Source: Pseudevernia furfuracea (taxonomy: Eukaryota > Ascomycota > Lecanoromycetes > Lecanorales > Parmeliaceae). From it: a stretch of DNA of 64,000 nt. The stretch spans positions 62,001 through 126,000 of the forward strand of contig JAIUPT010000016.1 in NCBI GenBank assembly GCA_022315425.1. Reading direction: 5' to 3'. Of the stretch, positions 24,064-34,702 are shown in pieces. The position numbers and the translations under genes are program-made. The notes below the pieces were generated by a model, which saw only the letters and a list, made by a program, of their open reading frames with translations, had not been told where the DNA came from and did not search any database. Numbering within the stretch: position 1 is the first letter of the stretch; each line of letters starts with the position of its first letter.

Positions 24064-26577
24064 TTATTGTTTGTACCAAGATATCGTGAAACGCCATCCG
24101 TGCCACTCGATGGTGTGTCCTTCGTAGCAACCGAGAACGCATTCGTCTCCGTACTGAATGAACGAGAACCGTGGCTTCTCAACAGGAATACAATCCTCTA
24201 AAAGAATACAATCGTCTCCTTGCATAAAGACCAAGGGGTGTGGCGGGCTCGTATCGGGCAACTTTTTGGTCTCAGTCCGAATATGGTTTGCCTGTGCATT
24301 CGGAAGATCTTTGTCAGACTCTAGAAACTCCGGCAAGCTGATTTGTTGGGATCTCCAGGCTTGGGTCGGAACCAAATGTTTCAGTGAATTTGAAAGATCC
24401 TCGTCACAGTCTGGAACAGCTATGTCCGACAGAGAGCTTGAGGCCGCAGAAAACGGATAGAGTTCTTCGAATTCAAAGACTAGAGCCTGTGGCGGGCTTG
24501 GATCAGGCGATGTCGAGACTTCGGTCCAGACACGATAGCTCCGCCCGAGATGGTTGTTGACCACATCGACCAACATGGGTTCTTTTACGTCGACGTTGAG
24601 ACGTATGTGGTGTGGATACCGAGGACGAGGAACAAGCTGCGCTTCGCAAAATCTGATCCCATTAAACTCCGCAGCTTGTTTAAACGGCTCCAAAAGCCGA
24701 TTCAACGTCTCATCACGATCGAAATTTTCGAAGATGATCTCCCTGAGGTTGGGTACTCCTTTCTCCCCAATCATGAGATCAGGCAACAGTCTTCTCCGCC
24801 TCATCGCTGGGGTATCGTAGTCAAAATGGTCCTCCCCGGTCTCGTCATCGTCATCAAATTCTTCCTGTTCATCAAATTCATCTTCGTCAGCCACCTTCAA
24901 TCCTTCTTCTCTTCCCTCTTCCCCTTCTTCCTTCTCTTCTTCCTCTTTATCCTCTTCCTTCTCTTCTTCCTCTTTATCCTCTTCCTCCTCTTTTGTCCTA
25001 CTCTTTCTGAAATCTGCCGAATCGAACCCTAGCGCCCTGAGCATGTCGCATGTGTAGTCCCATTTGGCGTCTGGTTCATCCCCCTCGCTCTCATCTCTCT
25101 CCCAATCATCCTCATCCTCACTATCCCCATTTGGCAGAAATCCAAGCACCTCGCCCATCTCTCTTTCGGTGCAGATAGGCCCAGCCAAGCTCAAGAATTC
25201 TAGCGACTCTGGCATGATGGCCACAAGACAATGCCCTCGTTCTTCCGTACGGGGATCTGCTTTATCCTTGACTAACATCATGTACTCCATTCTCACGTTC
25301 CTCAAATTTTCGAACTCTCTAAGACGTCTACCCACCGAGTAGTCAAAGTTTGCTGGTCCGCAATACTCTCCGCGGTGAGTTAAATCCAAGCTAACAAGGC
25401 TGTATCGCGCGGCGTCCAACAGGTCATCGATGAGGCAACATGGCTCCCAATGTCCCCTCTCGCCGCATCTCTCATAATCGTAAGATCCCGTGCCTTGTGG
25501 CCAGTGACAGGTATAAGTAAACTCCTCCAAGGCTTTGATGGGTGCAAAAATGTTTGCTAAGGTATCGGTACAGAGCGCACAGTCATCTAACACTAGCTTT
25601 GTGAGGGACGAATTCTCCCGACGGGCGCCCCCGTGATCGTATGGTGTCCGAGGAAGGGCGGCAAACCTTTCATCCGCCAATCTGATCCCACGGAAGGAAC
25701 GAATGGAAGGAAGTTGAAGAAATTGCGGGAGGGCTGCAATGTTTTCGTAAGCCCCCTGACGCGTGGCTCCTGTCTCCACATACGATAGTCTGCTAAAAGC
25801 GGTTGATAGGTTTTGGCTATTTGGGTCCAGATATTTGACGATTGAAGCGCTGTCAAGGATGACGAGGGTCTCAATTCCTGGCATGATCGAAGCGAGGAGA
25901 GTTAAAGCTGGACCTTGCTTGCACGAAAGAATTTCATGGCTCCAACTCTCTTTCTCCTCCGTTTTCAACCATGACAATGCCCCTATCGCAACTCCAACCT
26001 CTTTCTGAAGCTCTTGGGCAAGGCGACGAAGGTTGATTGGGATCTCGTGACAGAATCGCTTATCTTCAAGGTTCGTCCAGCTATTGCAACCTTCTATAAG
26101 CCAAGTTTTCGGATACGTGGCGATTTTGGAGGCGATAGCAGGTTTTGCCAAGAGATTTGCAAGCAAATGCAGAGGATGGGATGCTTCTGTCCCTGACATG
26201 ACACCTCCACAGGAGACATCGGACCAGCGCTTTAGGTACCTTGGAAAACTTCTCTTCAACGCTTTGCGGAATGTATCCATGGCAATCGATAGGTTGTCGA
26301 TATCGTCAGCACAGAGATACTCCACGATCATACGGAGGACCTCGTCTGAGACTTTAGGGAGGAAAGACCCGGTGGGTGAGGCGTTGGTCTCTGAGAGAGT
26401 TGGAGCCTGAGACGGTAATAGCAACCCTTGATTAGAAGCGCGACTCTGTGTGCTGGCTGTGAGCTCATCGTCCTGCCGGTGTTCCGTTACCAGTCTCTTC
26501 TTTTTTGCGTCGCTCTCTTGGTTGTATTTCTGCCAATAATAATTCACAATGTCCACAGCAAAAACTATGTCACTCAT
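24064..26577 (-). CDS. F-box-type protein with leucine-rich repeats and acidic tract
   Basis: An unspliced 837-residue frame with ATG at 26577. Residues 73-115 (LPKVSDEVLRMIVEYLCADD and on) have the spacing of an F-box, the motif that docks substrate receptors to Skp1 in SCF ubiquitin ligases. The body carries irregular leucine-rich segments (LTKLVLDDCALC, LVSLDLTHRGEYCG, LEFLSLAGPI) of the kind that bind substrates. A lysine/glutamate tract (about residues 520-560, repeats of KEEEE) interrupts the repeats. The C-terminal 150 residues are more polar, with several Trp. Two other genes on this strand (31006-32613, 34703-36208) share the layout of F-box, LTLLPDL-type segments and SLVSLDLT-type repeat. 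Target proteins are unknown. Confidence 0.75.
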   Translation of the reverse strand: MSDIVFAVDIVNYYWQKYNQESDAKKKRLVTEHRQDDELTASTQSRASNQGLLLPSQAPTLSETNASPTGSFLPKVSDEVLRMIVEYLCADDIDNLSIAMDTFRKALKRSFPRYLKRWSDVSCGGVMSGTEASHPLHLLANLLAKPAIASKIATYPKTWLIEGCNSWTNLEDKRFCHEIPINLRRLAQELQKEVGVAIGALSWLKTEEKESWSHEILSCKQGPALTLLASIMPGIETLVILDSASIVKYLDPNSQNLSTAFSRLSYVETGATRQGAYENIAALPQFLQLPSIRSFRGIRLADERFAALPRTPYDHGGARRENSSLTKLVLDDCALCTDTLANIFAPIKALEEFTYTCHWPQGTGSYDYERCGERGHWEPCCLIDDLLDAARYSLVSLDLTHRGEYCGPANFDYSVGRRLREFENLRNVRMEYMMLVKDKADPRTEERGHCLVAIMPESLEFLSLAGPICTEREMGEVLGFLPNGDSEDEDDWERDESEGDEPDAKWDYTCDMLRALGFDSADFRKSRTKEEEEDKEEEEKEEDKEEEEKEEGEEGREEGLKVADEDEFDEQEEFDDDDETGEDHFDYDTPAMRRRRLLPDLMIGEKGVPNLREIIFENFDRDETLNRLLEPFKQAAEFNGIRFCEAQLVPRPRYPHHIRLNVDVKEPMLVDVVNNHLGRSYRVWTEVSTSPDPSPPQALVFEFEELYPFSAASSSLSDIAVPDCDEDLSNSLKHLVPTQAWRSQQISLPEFLESDKDLPNAQANHIRTETKKLPDTSPPHPLVFMQGDDCILLEDCIPVEKPRFSFIQYGDECVLGCYEGHTIEWHGWRFTISWYKQ

Positions 26578-27761
26578 TGTGCCCGACTGTCAGAAGAATC
26601 CTACAACTGTGAAGAAAGGTTTTGCGGACAGTTACTAACAGTGAGCAAAGTAACACGCGATTTGCTAAATAACAAAGCCGCTTTTAGTGCCACGCTAGTT
26701 CCCACAAAGGTAAGGTATTTGTTGACAGTTCGGACTGCTATAGCAAATATTAGATGCTTCGCTCAGACTATGACATTGTTTCAAAGATTCTTACAAGCTC
26801 TGATACAAGTTAAAGTCTTCCGACCAGTTGAGTGACACTGTAAGTCTATGCAGACATTCAGAAAGTTCTTGGTTCGGAGCCGACTGTTATCCTCAATGAG
26901 TGAGCATCTGTTTGCATCAACCGTCCATGTTTCCACCACTGACTCAATAGCCATTGAGGTCTGGCAGCACTCTCGTCCAGTCACTCAATGCACCACGATA
27001 TACCCGCTGTTTACAAGCCTACCCTCCCCCTCGGTCAGTTTCTGAAGCTTTCATTTCTCAACTGCCGTAGCTCTTCCAAATGCCGGAGCTCACTTCATTG
27101 CTATTAGGAGAACAGTTTCAAAGCATGTTTTTTTGATATATAGCGCGCCTAGCTAGCCGAGCAAGGAGCTGACTGTGCCCGTCCAGTGGGAGGAGTTATA
27201 AGTGCAGCGGTTTCTGAATGGGGTAGGGTTGAATGTGGTTTGGGAATTGATTGCAAGGGTGAAAATGAGAATGTTTGTGATGTTGAGCTGACAATCAGAC
27301 TTGCAGGATTGATATCGGCGCTGCTAGTAGTTTGCAGGTAGAAGGCTGATATCAGCCGTGCGAAGAGGTGACACAAGGCATGTGGTCCATAAGTGAGTCC
27401 TCAGATCCCAAGAATTCTCAGCTGGACCCAAAATAATTATGTCAATCATACCAGACTCCGAGTTTTGAAGAGCAAGAAGAACGCAAATGATCAAGAACAG
27501 TCAGTGTGTTAGTGTGAGCTGCAAGGCACATGACGAGAATCAAATTGATGAATATGTTTGATGCATCTAGCAGACCATGAGTGCCTGCATAAGATCAATC
27601 CGCATGTCAGACGGGCATTGTCTAGCAAACACCAGCCTCTAATGGATAAGACTCAAGATATAGTAGCACAGCAGTCGCTCTTCCCATTCCCAACATCCAA
27701 AGTCCACGCGCTTCCAAACCTTCACACTCGTACCGAGCAACCAATCTCTAATTCGAAATCA
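26578..27761. other. Spacer between divergent genes
   Basis: No supported gene. The F-box gene and the small gene at 27762 point away from one another, so two promoters should lie here. The frame of the next gene stays open upstream to 27558, so a longer start cannot be excluded. Confidence 0.5.
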
Positions 27762-28261
27762 ATGTCGCCGTCAATGCAAACCATCATCGCTCGCAATCGT
27801 GCTCATTGTGAGAGCATGTCTTTCGATATCTTCCTACTCAACTCACTGACGATATATCCATAGTGAGCCAGGACGCCATCTCCAGATTCGAAACAGCCTC
27901 GGAATACCAAGCTTCTGTTCGAGAAAGGTGTTACCGCATCACAGAAATCTGCGACGATGCGCCCAAGCTCAGACCCGACATCGACCCTTCAATTCTGAAA
28001 TTCTGGAAACAAGGATGGGAACAGCAGAAAGGCAGAGCGTGTGAATATAACGCTGCGGCCGAGAAACTCACACTGCTCGAGACGGAGGAGCAGAATGGCA
28101 AGAGTAGATCTCAAGAGTGGAAGGACCAGGTCGATGTTGTGGTGGGACAGATGGAAGTTTGGGCTACGAAGATGCGAGAGATTCTGTCGCAGGAGGATCT
28201 CAGGAAATTGGTTGCCGAGGAGGAACAGTGCGACGCTGCAAAGGCCGCAAAAAGCGTCTGA
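27762..28261 (+). CDS. Small helical protein of unknown function
   Basis: Two exons, 27762-27807 and 27864-28261, give 147 residues. The 56-bp intron has a GTGAGA donor, a CTGAC branch point and a TAG acceptor. The protein is almost wholly charged and helical (SEYQASVRERCYRITEICDD, KFWKQGWEQQKGRACEYNAA, WATKMREILSQEDLRKLVAE). Heptad-like spacing suggests a coiled coil. There is no signal peptide or membrane segment. I do not recognise it. The second exon alone lacks an ATG, which supports the spliced model. A start further upstream in the same frame (27558) is possible. Confidence 0.6.
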
Positions 28262-31005
28262 ATGAGATGAGAAAGGAAGGCGGTTGGCATGGTCTCGAGC
28301 AAGAGGGCTGTCAGTGCGAGAGTGGCTGAACTGCCAAAGAGCAGAAACGGAATTCTACTCTAGTCATGCGGAAAAACCTACCGATGGTATCCCCTGTAAC
28401 TTGTCGCCTAAGCTTCATGCTCACAAAGATGTCGGTCCTGTGATGCTTTGACATCCTCAGCCGCCGCCGCCGCGTCCACTACGTCTGCAGTCACAATGCC
28501 CCTCTGCAGTCAGAGATGTCGCATCCTCAAGCGTTCCATCTTTGCTTGAATGATCACTGCTGTAAAATTCCGAACATCTTGGAACAACAGCACGAGGAAG
28601 ACCCATGAGCCAGTGACCGCAGCTCCAATCTAAAACCCGCACACCGTAGCGCAAAAGACCAAAAGCCGCCACACAGCGCACAGGACCCATTATTTCCGAG
28701 GACCAGCCCCCGAGCGCCACGAACCTCCTTCCTCATTGACGATCATCCGCACACCACTCCACCGGCGCCCGACCCCCTCCAAGGCCCACAGCTCGCACTC
28801 GTGTTCAAGCAAGTAAACCCGTAAAGCGTACCCGTCAATGTATGCGTTGCAAAATCTCCACAAAGGGCGTGAGCGCGCCGAGCGCTCAGGGCTGCGAGGA
28901 GGGACTGCGGAGAATGTGCATCATGAGCTGTTGTGGTTGTGGAAAGGGGGAATTTGTTTTGGCCGAGGGACGACGACACGGGCGGATTGCAACTCTGTGG
29001 GCTTTCTCGAGAATGATTCAAGGATCAATCAAGGTCCAAAAAGGCCGAGTTGAGAAGGGAAAGGGCTCTATTCAAGCAAGGGCGAAAAGTGAAAAAGGCG
29101 TCATTGAGCGCGTTCAGACCGAAGCGCAGAATGGTGTTGCATTACTGTTTCTCGAGTTGATACGGCGGCTTACATGGCACCAATCACGAAGTGAAACAAG
29201 ATTCAAAACGAAACTGTATCTCTCAAACCGCAATTTGGTTTGTTTTGCATGATCGAACAATCACATTCGTAGTTTCAGGGCGAAAGCCTCTTATCGGGTG
29301 GCATCAGGGAGCGCTACAAATGCCGAGGACCGGCGCTCTTTTCATCTGTGCCCTGGTGCCGTGGTGCCTCACATGGGCGGTAACTGCGGCGCGCTACTCT
29401 TCCAGTCCCAGATTGGCACAAGGAGTAGGAGCCATCTTAGTGGGGTACGTTAGTGCAAGCTACGCGGGGGTGCAAGCGTCTACATCTAGGAAAGTGACAT
29501 GCGAAGCCTTTAACCCAGTGAAGCTCCTCAACAGACGCAGGTAACATGTCCACCAGTCGATGGACTTTGGAGGATTCCTTGACATCGGCCCTGATGGTTG
29601 AATCTTCTCAATGAACATGTCGCTATTGACTTTAACGGTCTTGATTCAAGTGGCGTGGGAGGGTCCATGCATTGGGAATCACTGACCACGCAATTCTGGT
29701 TGAAGCAGGAAATGGAGAGGGGGGGGGATCAGGAGCGCATATGCTTGTCCGGCGTGATTAGATACTCGACTGAGAATACGAGAGGGTGAGTGCCCTGGTG
29801 AAGTGAAAGACATTCACTCTACCACTCATACCTTCTGTTGTGGAGAGTTTGGAATCGAAAAGGTCGTTCGAGGCTGACAATACCCCATCGCATGTTTCGT
29901 GTGTCTGGAAGGCACTTCGGGAAAAACCTGCGATGGATCCAGGCGTCACAGTCTCTCTGAATAAGTTTGCATAAGCAGAGCGGTGCATGGTGTGCGAGCA
30001 AGGCTGTGGTTTTGAATTCGTGTCTGGAACGGCGCTAAGATTGCTGACAGTGAGAACGTTGTCGGAACTCAGGCGGGACTATCATTGAGGCCGAGGTTGA
30101 GATTGCGGAGCTCGAAACATTACGGCAAGTCGTGCCCCCTCGAGTACATGTACAGGGAGAAGGATCGAAGTTGAGACAATGAGGATGAAGCAGGGAAACG
30201 AAACTGCAGGTAAGCGCAGAATGCAAAAGGCCAACAGCGCACAAGTCAGGGTGCCAACCAAGCATTGGTGATGGGAGGGAGTTGGTGAAAGATCTCCTGG
30301 GGCATAGCTGGTCTTTCCATAGATTCCGTACAGCTTGCTCCAACATACTTAGTGGCCGAGTCACGGCAGTCCAGTCCGCTGGACACACTCAAGATCGTCT
30401 TGTTGAAATGTCGAAAGGTGTAAGGAGAGGAAGATAGTCTCACAAGGTGAAGAAGCTCTGTTGTCTGAAGCAGTCCAAGCCTCAGCCTTGCGGTGTTGGA
30501 GTAGTCAAAAAGCGTAAGGACTCGTAGCAGCGCAACTTGCCAAAGTCATTGCGGCCTCCGTATGGATGTCGAAAATTTACACACAAGGTTGAAAGCGCGG
30601 AAGGGGTAGGGTCCAAGATAGATGCGAGCTCGTCGAATCATTCCTGTACAAACTCACGATTAGAGATAGACATCGTGGGGACCTGTTCCCATCGATGCGA
30701 TGATACGGGCAAAAAGAAGTTTCGAGCTACGAGTCGGATGGTAGAAGAGGGACAGAGATCTTTCTCATACTTCCACCGTAATCATCACAGCGAATGCGTA
30801 TTTTTGAAACGGATGGCATTGGAGTGTCCACTTCTCACCACCTCCACAACAAGAAACCAGCATTTTCTGTTTCGACCACGCTTTTGATCTCGTCGGTCTC
30901 TGCTAGCTTTTATGTACATGAAGGGTCTGATCCTTTACCATTTTATTCGTTCTTGGGGGAATGCCCTTATGTGTGCAGATCAGGTCGGCCCCAATCTCTG
31001 CAATC
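28262..31005. other. Long stretch without a supported gene
   Basis: About 2.7 kb. Several frames of 60-135 codons overlap on both strands and none looks like a protein. A (GCC)n patch near 28460 and a nine-G run near 29720 are the only simple sequence. No transposon features are seen. Confidence 0.45.
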
Positions 31006-32613
31006 TCATCCTTCGCAAAGCCTCTCGAACACGTTGGTGCCGACCTTCTTGCACGCCAGCTTCACACTCTTATCAAGCTGGAGACCACCCGCGAGCGTTA
31101 TAGCCTTCAGTCGCGGTAGTCTGGTGTTCCTCAATTTTGGGAAGCCTTCAAATGCGTTCGTTATTTGATCTCTGTGGTCGAAAGACGGAAAGAGCGTCAA
31201 TTCTTCCAGTGAAGCCGGTAGAATATCTACCATACGGTAGTTTCTCCAGGTCGTTCCCTTGTTTGTTCCCCAAAGGTTTTTTACGAACCTCGCGCACGTC
31301 AGACCATCTATCTCCTCAGCGAATATGCCATCTTGCACGTACAGCCATTTCAAAACTTGGAAATGGCGGGGAGAATTGGCAAAGTATGGACTGTCGCCAA
31401 CACGGATATCCCATGAGCCTTTGTTTCCGGTCAGATCGAGGGAAACGAGGCTGTGACCGGCATAAAGCAACAAGCTTCGGAGAATCGTTGCCGGCTCCCA
31501 CTCGAAAAAACCGTCTGCAGAGCAAAGGAAACGGTAGTTGTAACCGAATTTTCGGAGACCCTTAGTTCCTCTCAAGATCCGCTTGAAGCTCTGTACGTCA
31601 ATGTCGCTGTCTTCGAAGCTCAAGTGGGTGATGCCGCCTCCAGATTCGACATTCTTGTATTCATACTCATCTTCATCATTGACTTCATCTTCACCATTAT
31701 CACTATTTTCTGTTTCCTCCTCGTCTTCAAGCTCATCCTCTTCTGTATCTTCGCTCTCACCCTCACCCTTATCCTCACCCCCATCCTCACCCCCATCTTC
31801 GTCCTCGTCTTCACCCTCGTCTTCATCCTCGTCTTCATCGTCATCATCATCGTCACTCCTAACGTCGTTGCCCCACTGATAGACCCGGCGTAGAACCATT
31901 TTTCCCGTCATTTTCCGTACGGACTGCAATTCAGCAAAAGGTCCCAGGACGTCGTACCGCGCTTGAAAAGATGCGCAGCAGCGTTCTAAGCGTACTGAGT
32001 TCAGCTTCCGAAGCGGATGGAAGCTTTCTGGAAATTCACGATGCGCTACTGCGATCTCCGAAACGATTCTGACCAGGCGATCTGGACGGAACTTCGCATC
32101 GGAAATGGTGATAGACTTGAGGTTAGGGAACAATGCTACCAGGAAAGCGGCTGTTGTGTCTTCATCTCCCTCACATATCTCCTGCTTCCAGCGATGCGGT
32201 TCGGAGCTTCCGAGGTACGGACAGCCATTCAAATCAGCGGACAGCATGCCTGTGCATTGAGTAATCGCGGCACTGATCTCTGCTTTCCCTTCCTCACCGC
32301 GCTCCTCAGGCCAGTCGCCCAATTCTTCGACGCAATCCCTAACCACGATTTCCGTAGGGTAGTGTGTAATCATCGGGCTTTCCAGAACATCGCGCAACAG
32401 CATTACGGCGTGAGGAGATCTGACATGAGTGTGTGGACGGCCAAGCTCTATCTTTGAGTATCTTCTCTTCCTCTCCACGTGTAGCTGCAATACAGGCCCA
32501 AACAACAAACGCATCTGCTTGTTGCACGAGGAGAACGACTCAATGTCTTCAACATGGGTAGATGCAATGATCTGTAGTAGTGTCTCATTTGGGAGGCCCA
32601 GAAGCTGAGGCAT
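31006..32613 (-). CDS. F-box-type protein with Asp/Glu tract
   Basis: An unspliced 535-residue frame with ATG at 32613. It opens with an F-box (LGLPNETLLQIIASTHVEDI). Leucine-rich segments follow (LVALFPNLKSITISDAKF, HPLRKLNSVRLERC). An acidic tract of about 75 residues lies near residues 255-330, made almost only of Asp, Glu and Gly. The repeats resume with GITHLSFEDSDIDVQSFKRI, HSLVSLDLTGN and LPASLEELTLFPSF. The latter segments align by eye with the same region of the genes at 24064 and 34703, so these are diverged paralogues. The acidic tract is coded by CTC/ATC-rich sequence on the plus strand, a likely site of slippage. The likely role is a substrate receptor in an SCF ubiquitin ligase, with unknown target. 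Confidence 0.75.
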   Translation of the reverse strand: MPQLLGLPNETLLQIIASTHVEDIESFSSCNKQMRLLFGPVLQLHVERKRRYSKIELGRPHTHVRSPHAVMLLRDVLESPMITHYPTEIVVRDCVEELGDWPEERGEEGKAEISAAITQCTGMLSADLNGCPYLGSSEPHRWKQEICEGDEDTTAAFLVALFPNLKSITISDAKFRPDRLVRIVSEIAVAHREFPESFHPLRKLNSVRLERCCASFQARYDVLGPFAELQSVRKMTGKMVLRRVYQWGNDVRSDDDDDDEDEDEDEGEDEDEDGGEDGGEDKGEGESEDTEEDELEDEEETENSDNGEDEVNDEDEYEYKNVESGGGITHLSFEDSDIDVQSFKRILRGTKGLRKFGYNYRFLCSADGFFEWEPATILRSLLLYAGHSLVSLDLTGNKGSWDIRVGDSPYFANSPRHFQVLKWLYVQDGIFAEEIDGLTCARFVKNLWGTNKGTTWRNYRMVDILPASLEELTLFPSFDHRDQITNAFEGFPKLRNTRLPRLKAITLAGGLQLDKSVKLACKKVGTNVFERLCEG

Positions 32614-34702
32614 GGCTGGTATTGAGGATTGATTCAGGGCGAGAGGACGATAGAGGTGCTTCGCAAAGGTCGATGTTGCGAGGAATCGACGACAGAGATT
32701 TGTTTAGTATAGAATCAGAGGTTATCGAAAGGTGATTGTGTGATTATGACAGTGTTGAGTCGTTAGGTGCAGAGCGTGACGCAAGAAGTGAGTTGCAGGC
32801 CGATAGTGTTGAGATCTTTGTGTCGAGGCTCAGAAGAAAAGCGGAGTTAGGTCTCCTAAGTCACATATTGGTGACTCTGGGTCAGGTTAGTAATGGATTT
32901 GTTGATAGAATCAGTAGATGTGAGCAGAGCACGAAGTTGGAATTATGAAAACACACCGAAGTCCAGCGGCAGCGTTTGCCTACAAGTCCGCGCGCTACTG
33001 AATCCAAGCGTTGTCTAAGTGAAAAAGGTGGTTGTCGACGGGGATGACGCGAAGGAGGCACCAAGGAGGTAAACTGAGAATACAGCCAGTTGATGGTGAA
33101 GCCTTTAAGGGAGTCTCAAGCCTGAAGCCTCTGATAACAAACGTGCTAAGCAGGCTGAAAACAGCCCTACTGACTGAGTGAAGAAGAAATCAGCAGCAAC
33201 TGATGACTAGCTAATCTAAATTGGCGACTGATAAGACTACCTCATTGCCTCCAGTCCTAATCCAATAAAACCTCAATCAGGCTGGCCCCACAGTAAAGAG
33301 AACAATGCTTCTCCGCCACTCCCCCAAATGGCCAGCTCTACGAGCTTTCTCTTAGTCTATTTCTGGACGGCATTTTTGAGGCAATCATCTAGAGTAGTGG
33401 GCGCTATTGAGTCTCATTGAATAGTACGATGAGTGAATCTGCCAAAATATATGGAAGGATTGTGACCGAGTATTGATGGGGAACATTCTCCTGACTTGGC
33501 TGCATTTATTAGTAAGCCATGTGCTCTTCTCCTGGATTCGCTCCGTATCTTTTCCCGTTTCAGCTCGATCTCTACAGCATTCAACTAACGTTAGGTACGG
33601 CATACGGAACCTGCCAATACATCTGGACCGATCTGTATTAGAAAGTGTCTACTTGGGGAAGCTGTACAATCCTTTGCCTCTGACCGATCGTCATGATGGA
33701 AGCCATGCCCAACATACGACGTCTCGTAAAGTCCTGGTATACTCCCCCCAACTACTGTAGATGAGCAAAACTCTCGCCTTCGAGGCAAACCAAAAACTGC
33801 CTCTGTGGACGACCAACTCCCCCCTAGTGTGATCTCAAACCGGTACGAGAAGCAAGCAGCAGTGTCCACCCCCAACGACGTTCCATCCATCCATTGGCGC
33901 GCGCTGAACGCTGCCCACGCATGCATGGGCTGGCCCTGCAAGTCTACCTAGGCCTTGAATATTACCCGCAAAAAAACAAAAACTTACACGGTAGAGTAGG
34001 AGACGAGTGGTTGAACGAAGAACATTTTCACGAACACGATGCTCAAATCCGAAGACGAACCGACGCGCAAGCGAGGTGGACAAGGAGAAGCTCGAGGGGC
34101 CAAAATTCAGTACGTCTGCACCATGAGGATTGGACACGGGAGCTGAAAATATGCACATATAGGGAGGGGTATTGCCGTTTCTTTCGAGCAGAACTTGACT
34201 ACGGTATTTTGATTTTTCGGCTGCAGAGTCCTATCAAGGGCAGGGTGCGGCGTCGACCTACATGGAGTAATTGTAGCTAGGCTTCAGATCAAAGGCGCGT
34301 TCCGTCGCTAGTTGTCTTTGCCTTCAACAGTCTGAGCTCAGTGGAGAGATCGAAGGGTTAGGAACCATGTAACACACACCACCAAGGGGGGACGCGGGGA
34401 TGATCTTGATTCTCTTGAAAAAAGACATCCGTGCACCATAAACTCGGGGTTTCTCACGTGCATCAAACAACGTTCAGGTTAAAGGTTGCAGAAAAGACTA
34501 TACTGGAAAGCTCTACGCGATAGAGCCTGAGTGAAACAGACAGAACCTCCGTTAAAGTAGCCATGCTATCTCGTATTCTCTCCCCATTGTGACACACTTT
34601 CGGACCGCCGTCCTACTGTCCTTCGCTTTGTAAAACCCATCCTCCTCTTCCACTCCAGCTTCCTGATCCCTCAGTTCCTGTCATCCGCTCAGCTTCCACA
34701 AA
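32614..34702. other. Spacer without a supported gene
   Basis: About 2.1 kb between two F-box genes. Frames are short and overlap on both strands. No repeat or transposon relic is recognised. Confidence 0.45.

Noticed and set aside
24550..25032. Plus-strand frame with long Phe/Leu/Ile runs
   Set aside because: It is the complement of the KEEEE tract in the 837-residue F-box protein.
31453..31893. Plus-strand frame rich in Ile, Leu and Val that looks like membrane helices
   Set aside because: It is the complement of the Asp/Glu tract of the F-box gene. GAT/GAG codons read backwards give ATC/CTC.
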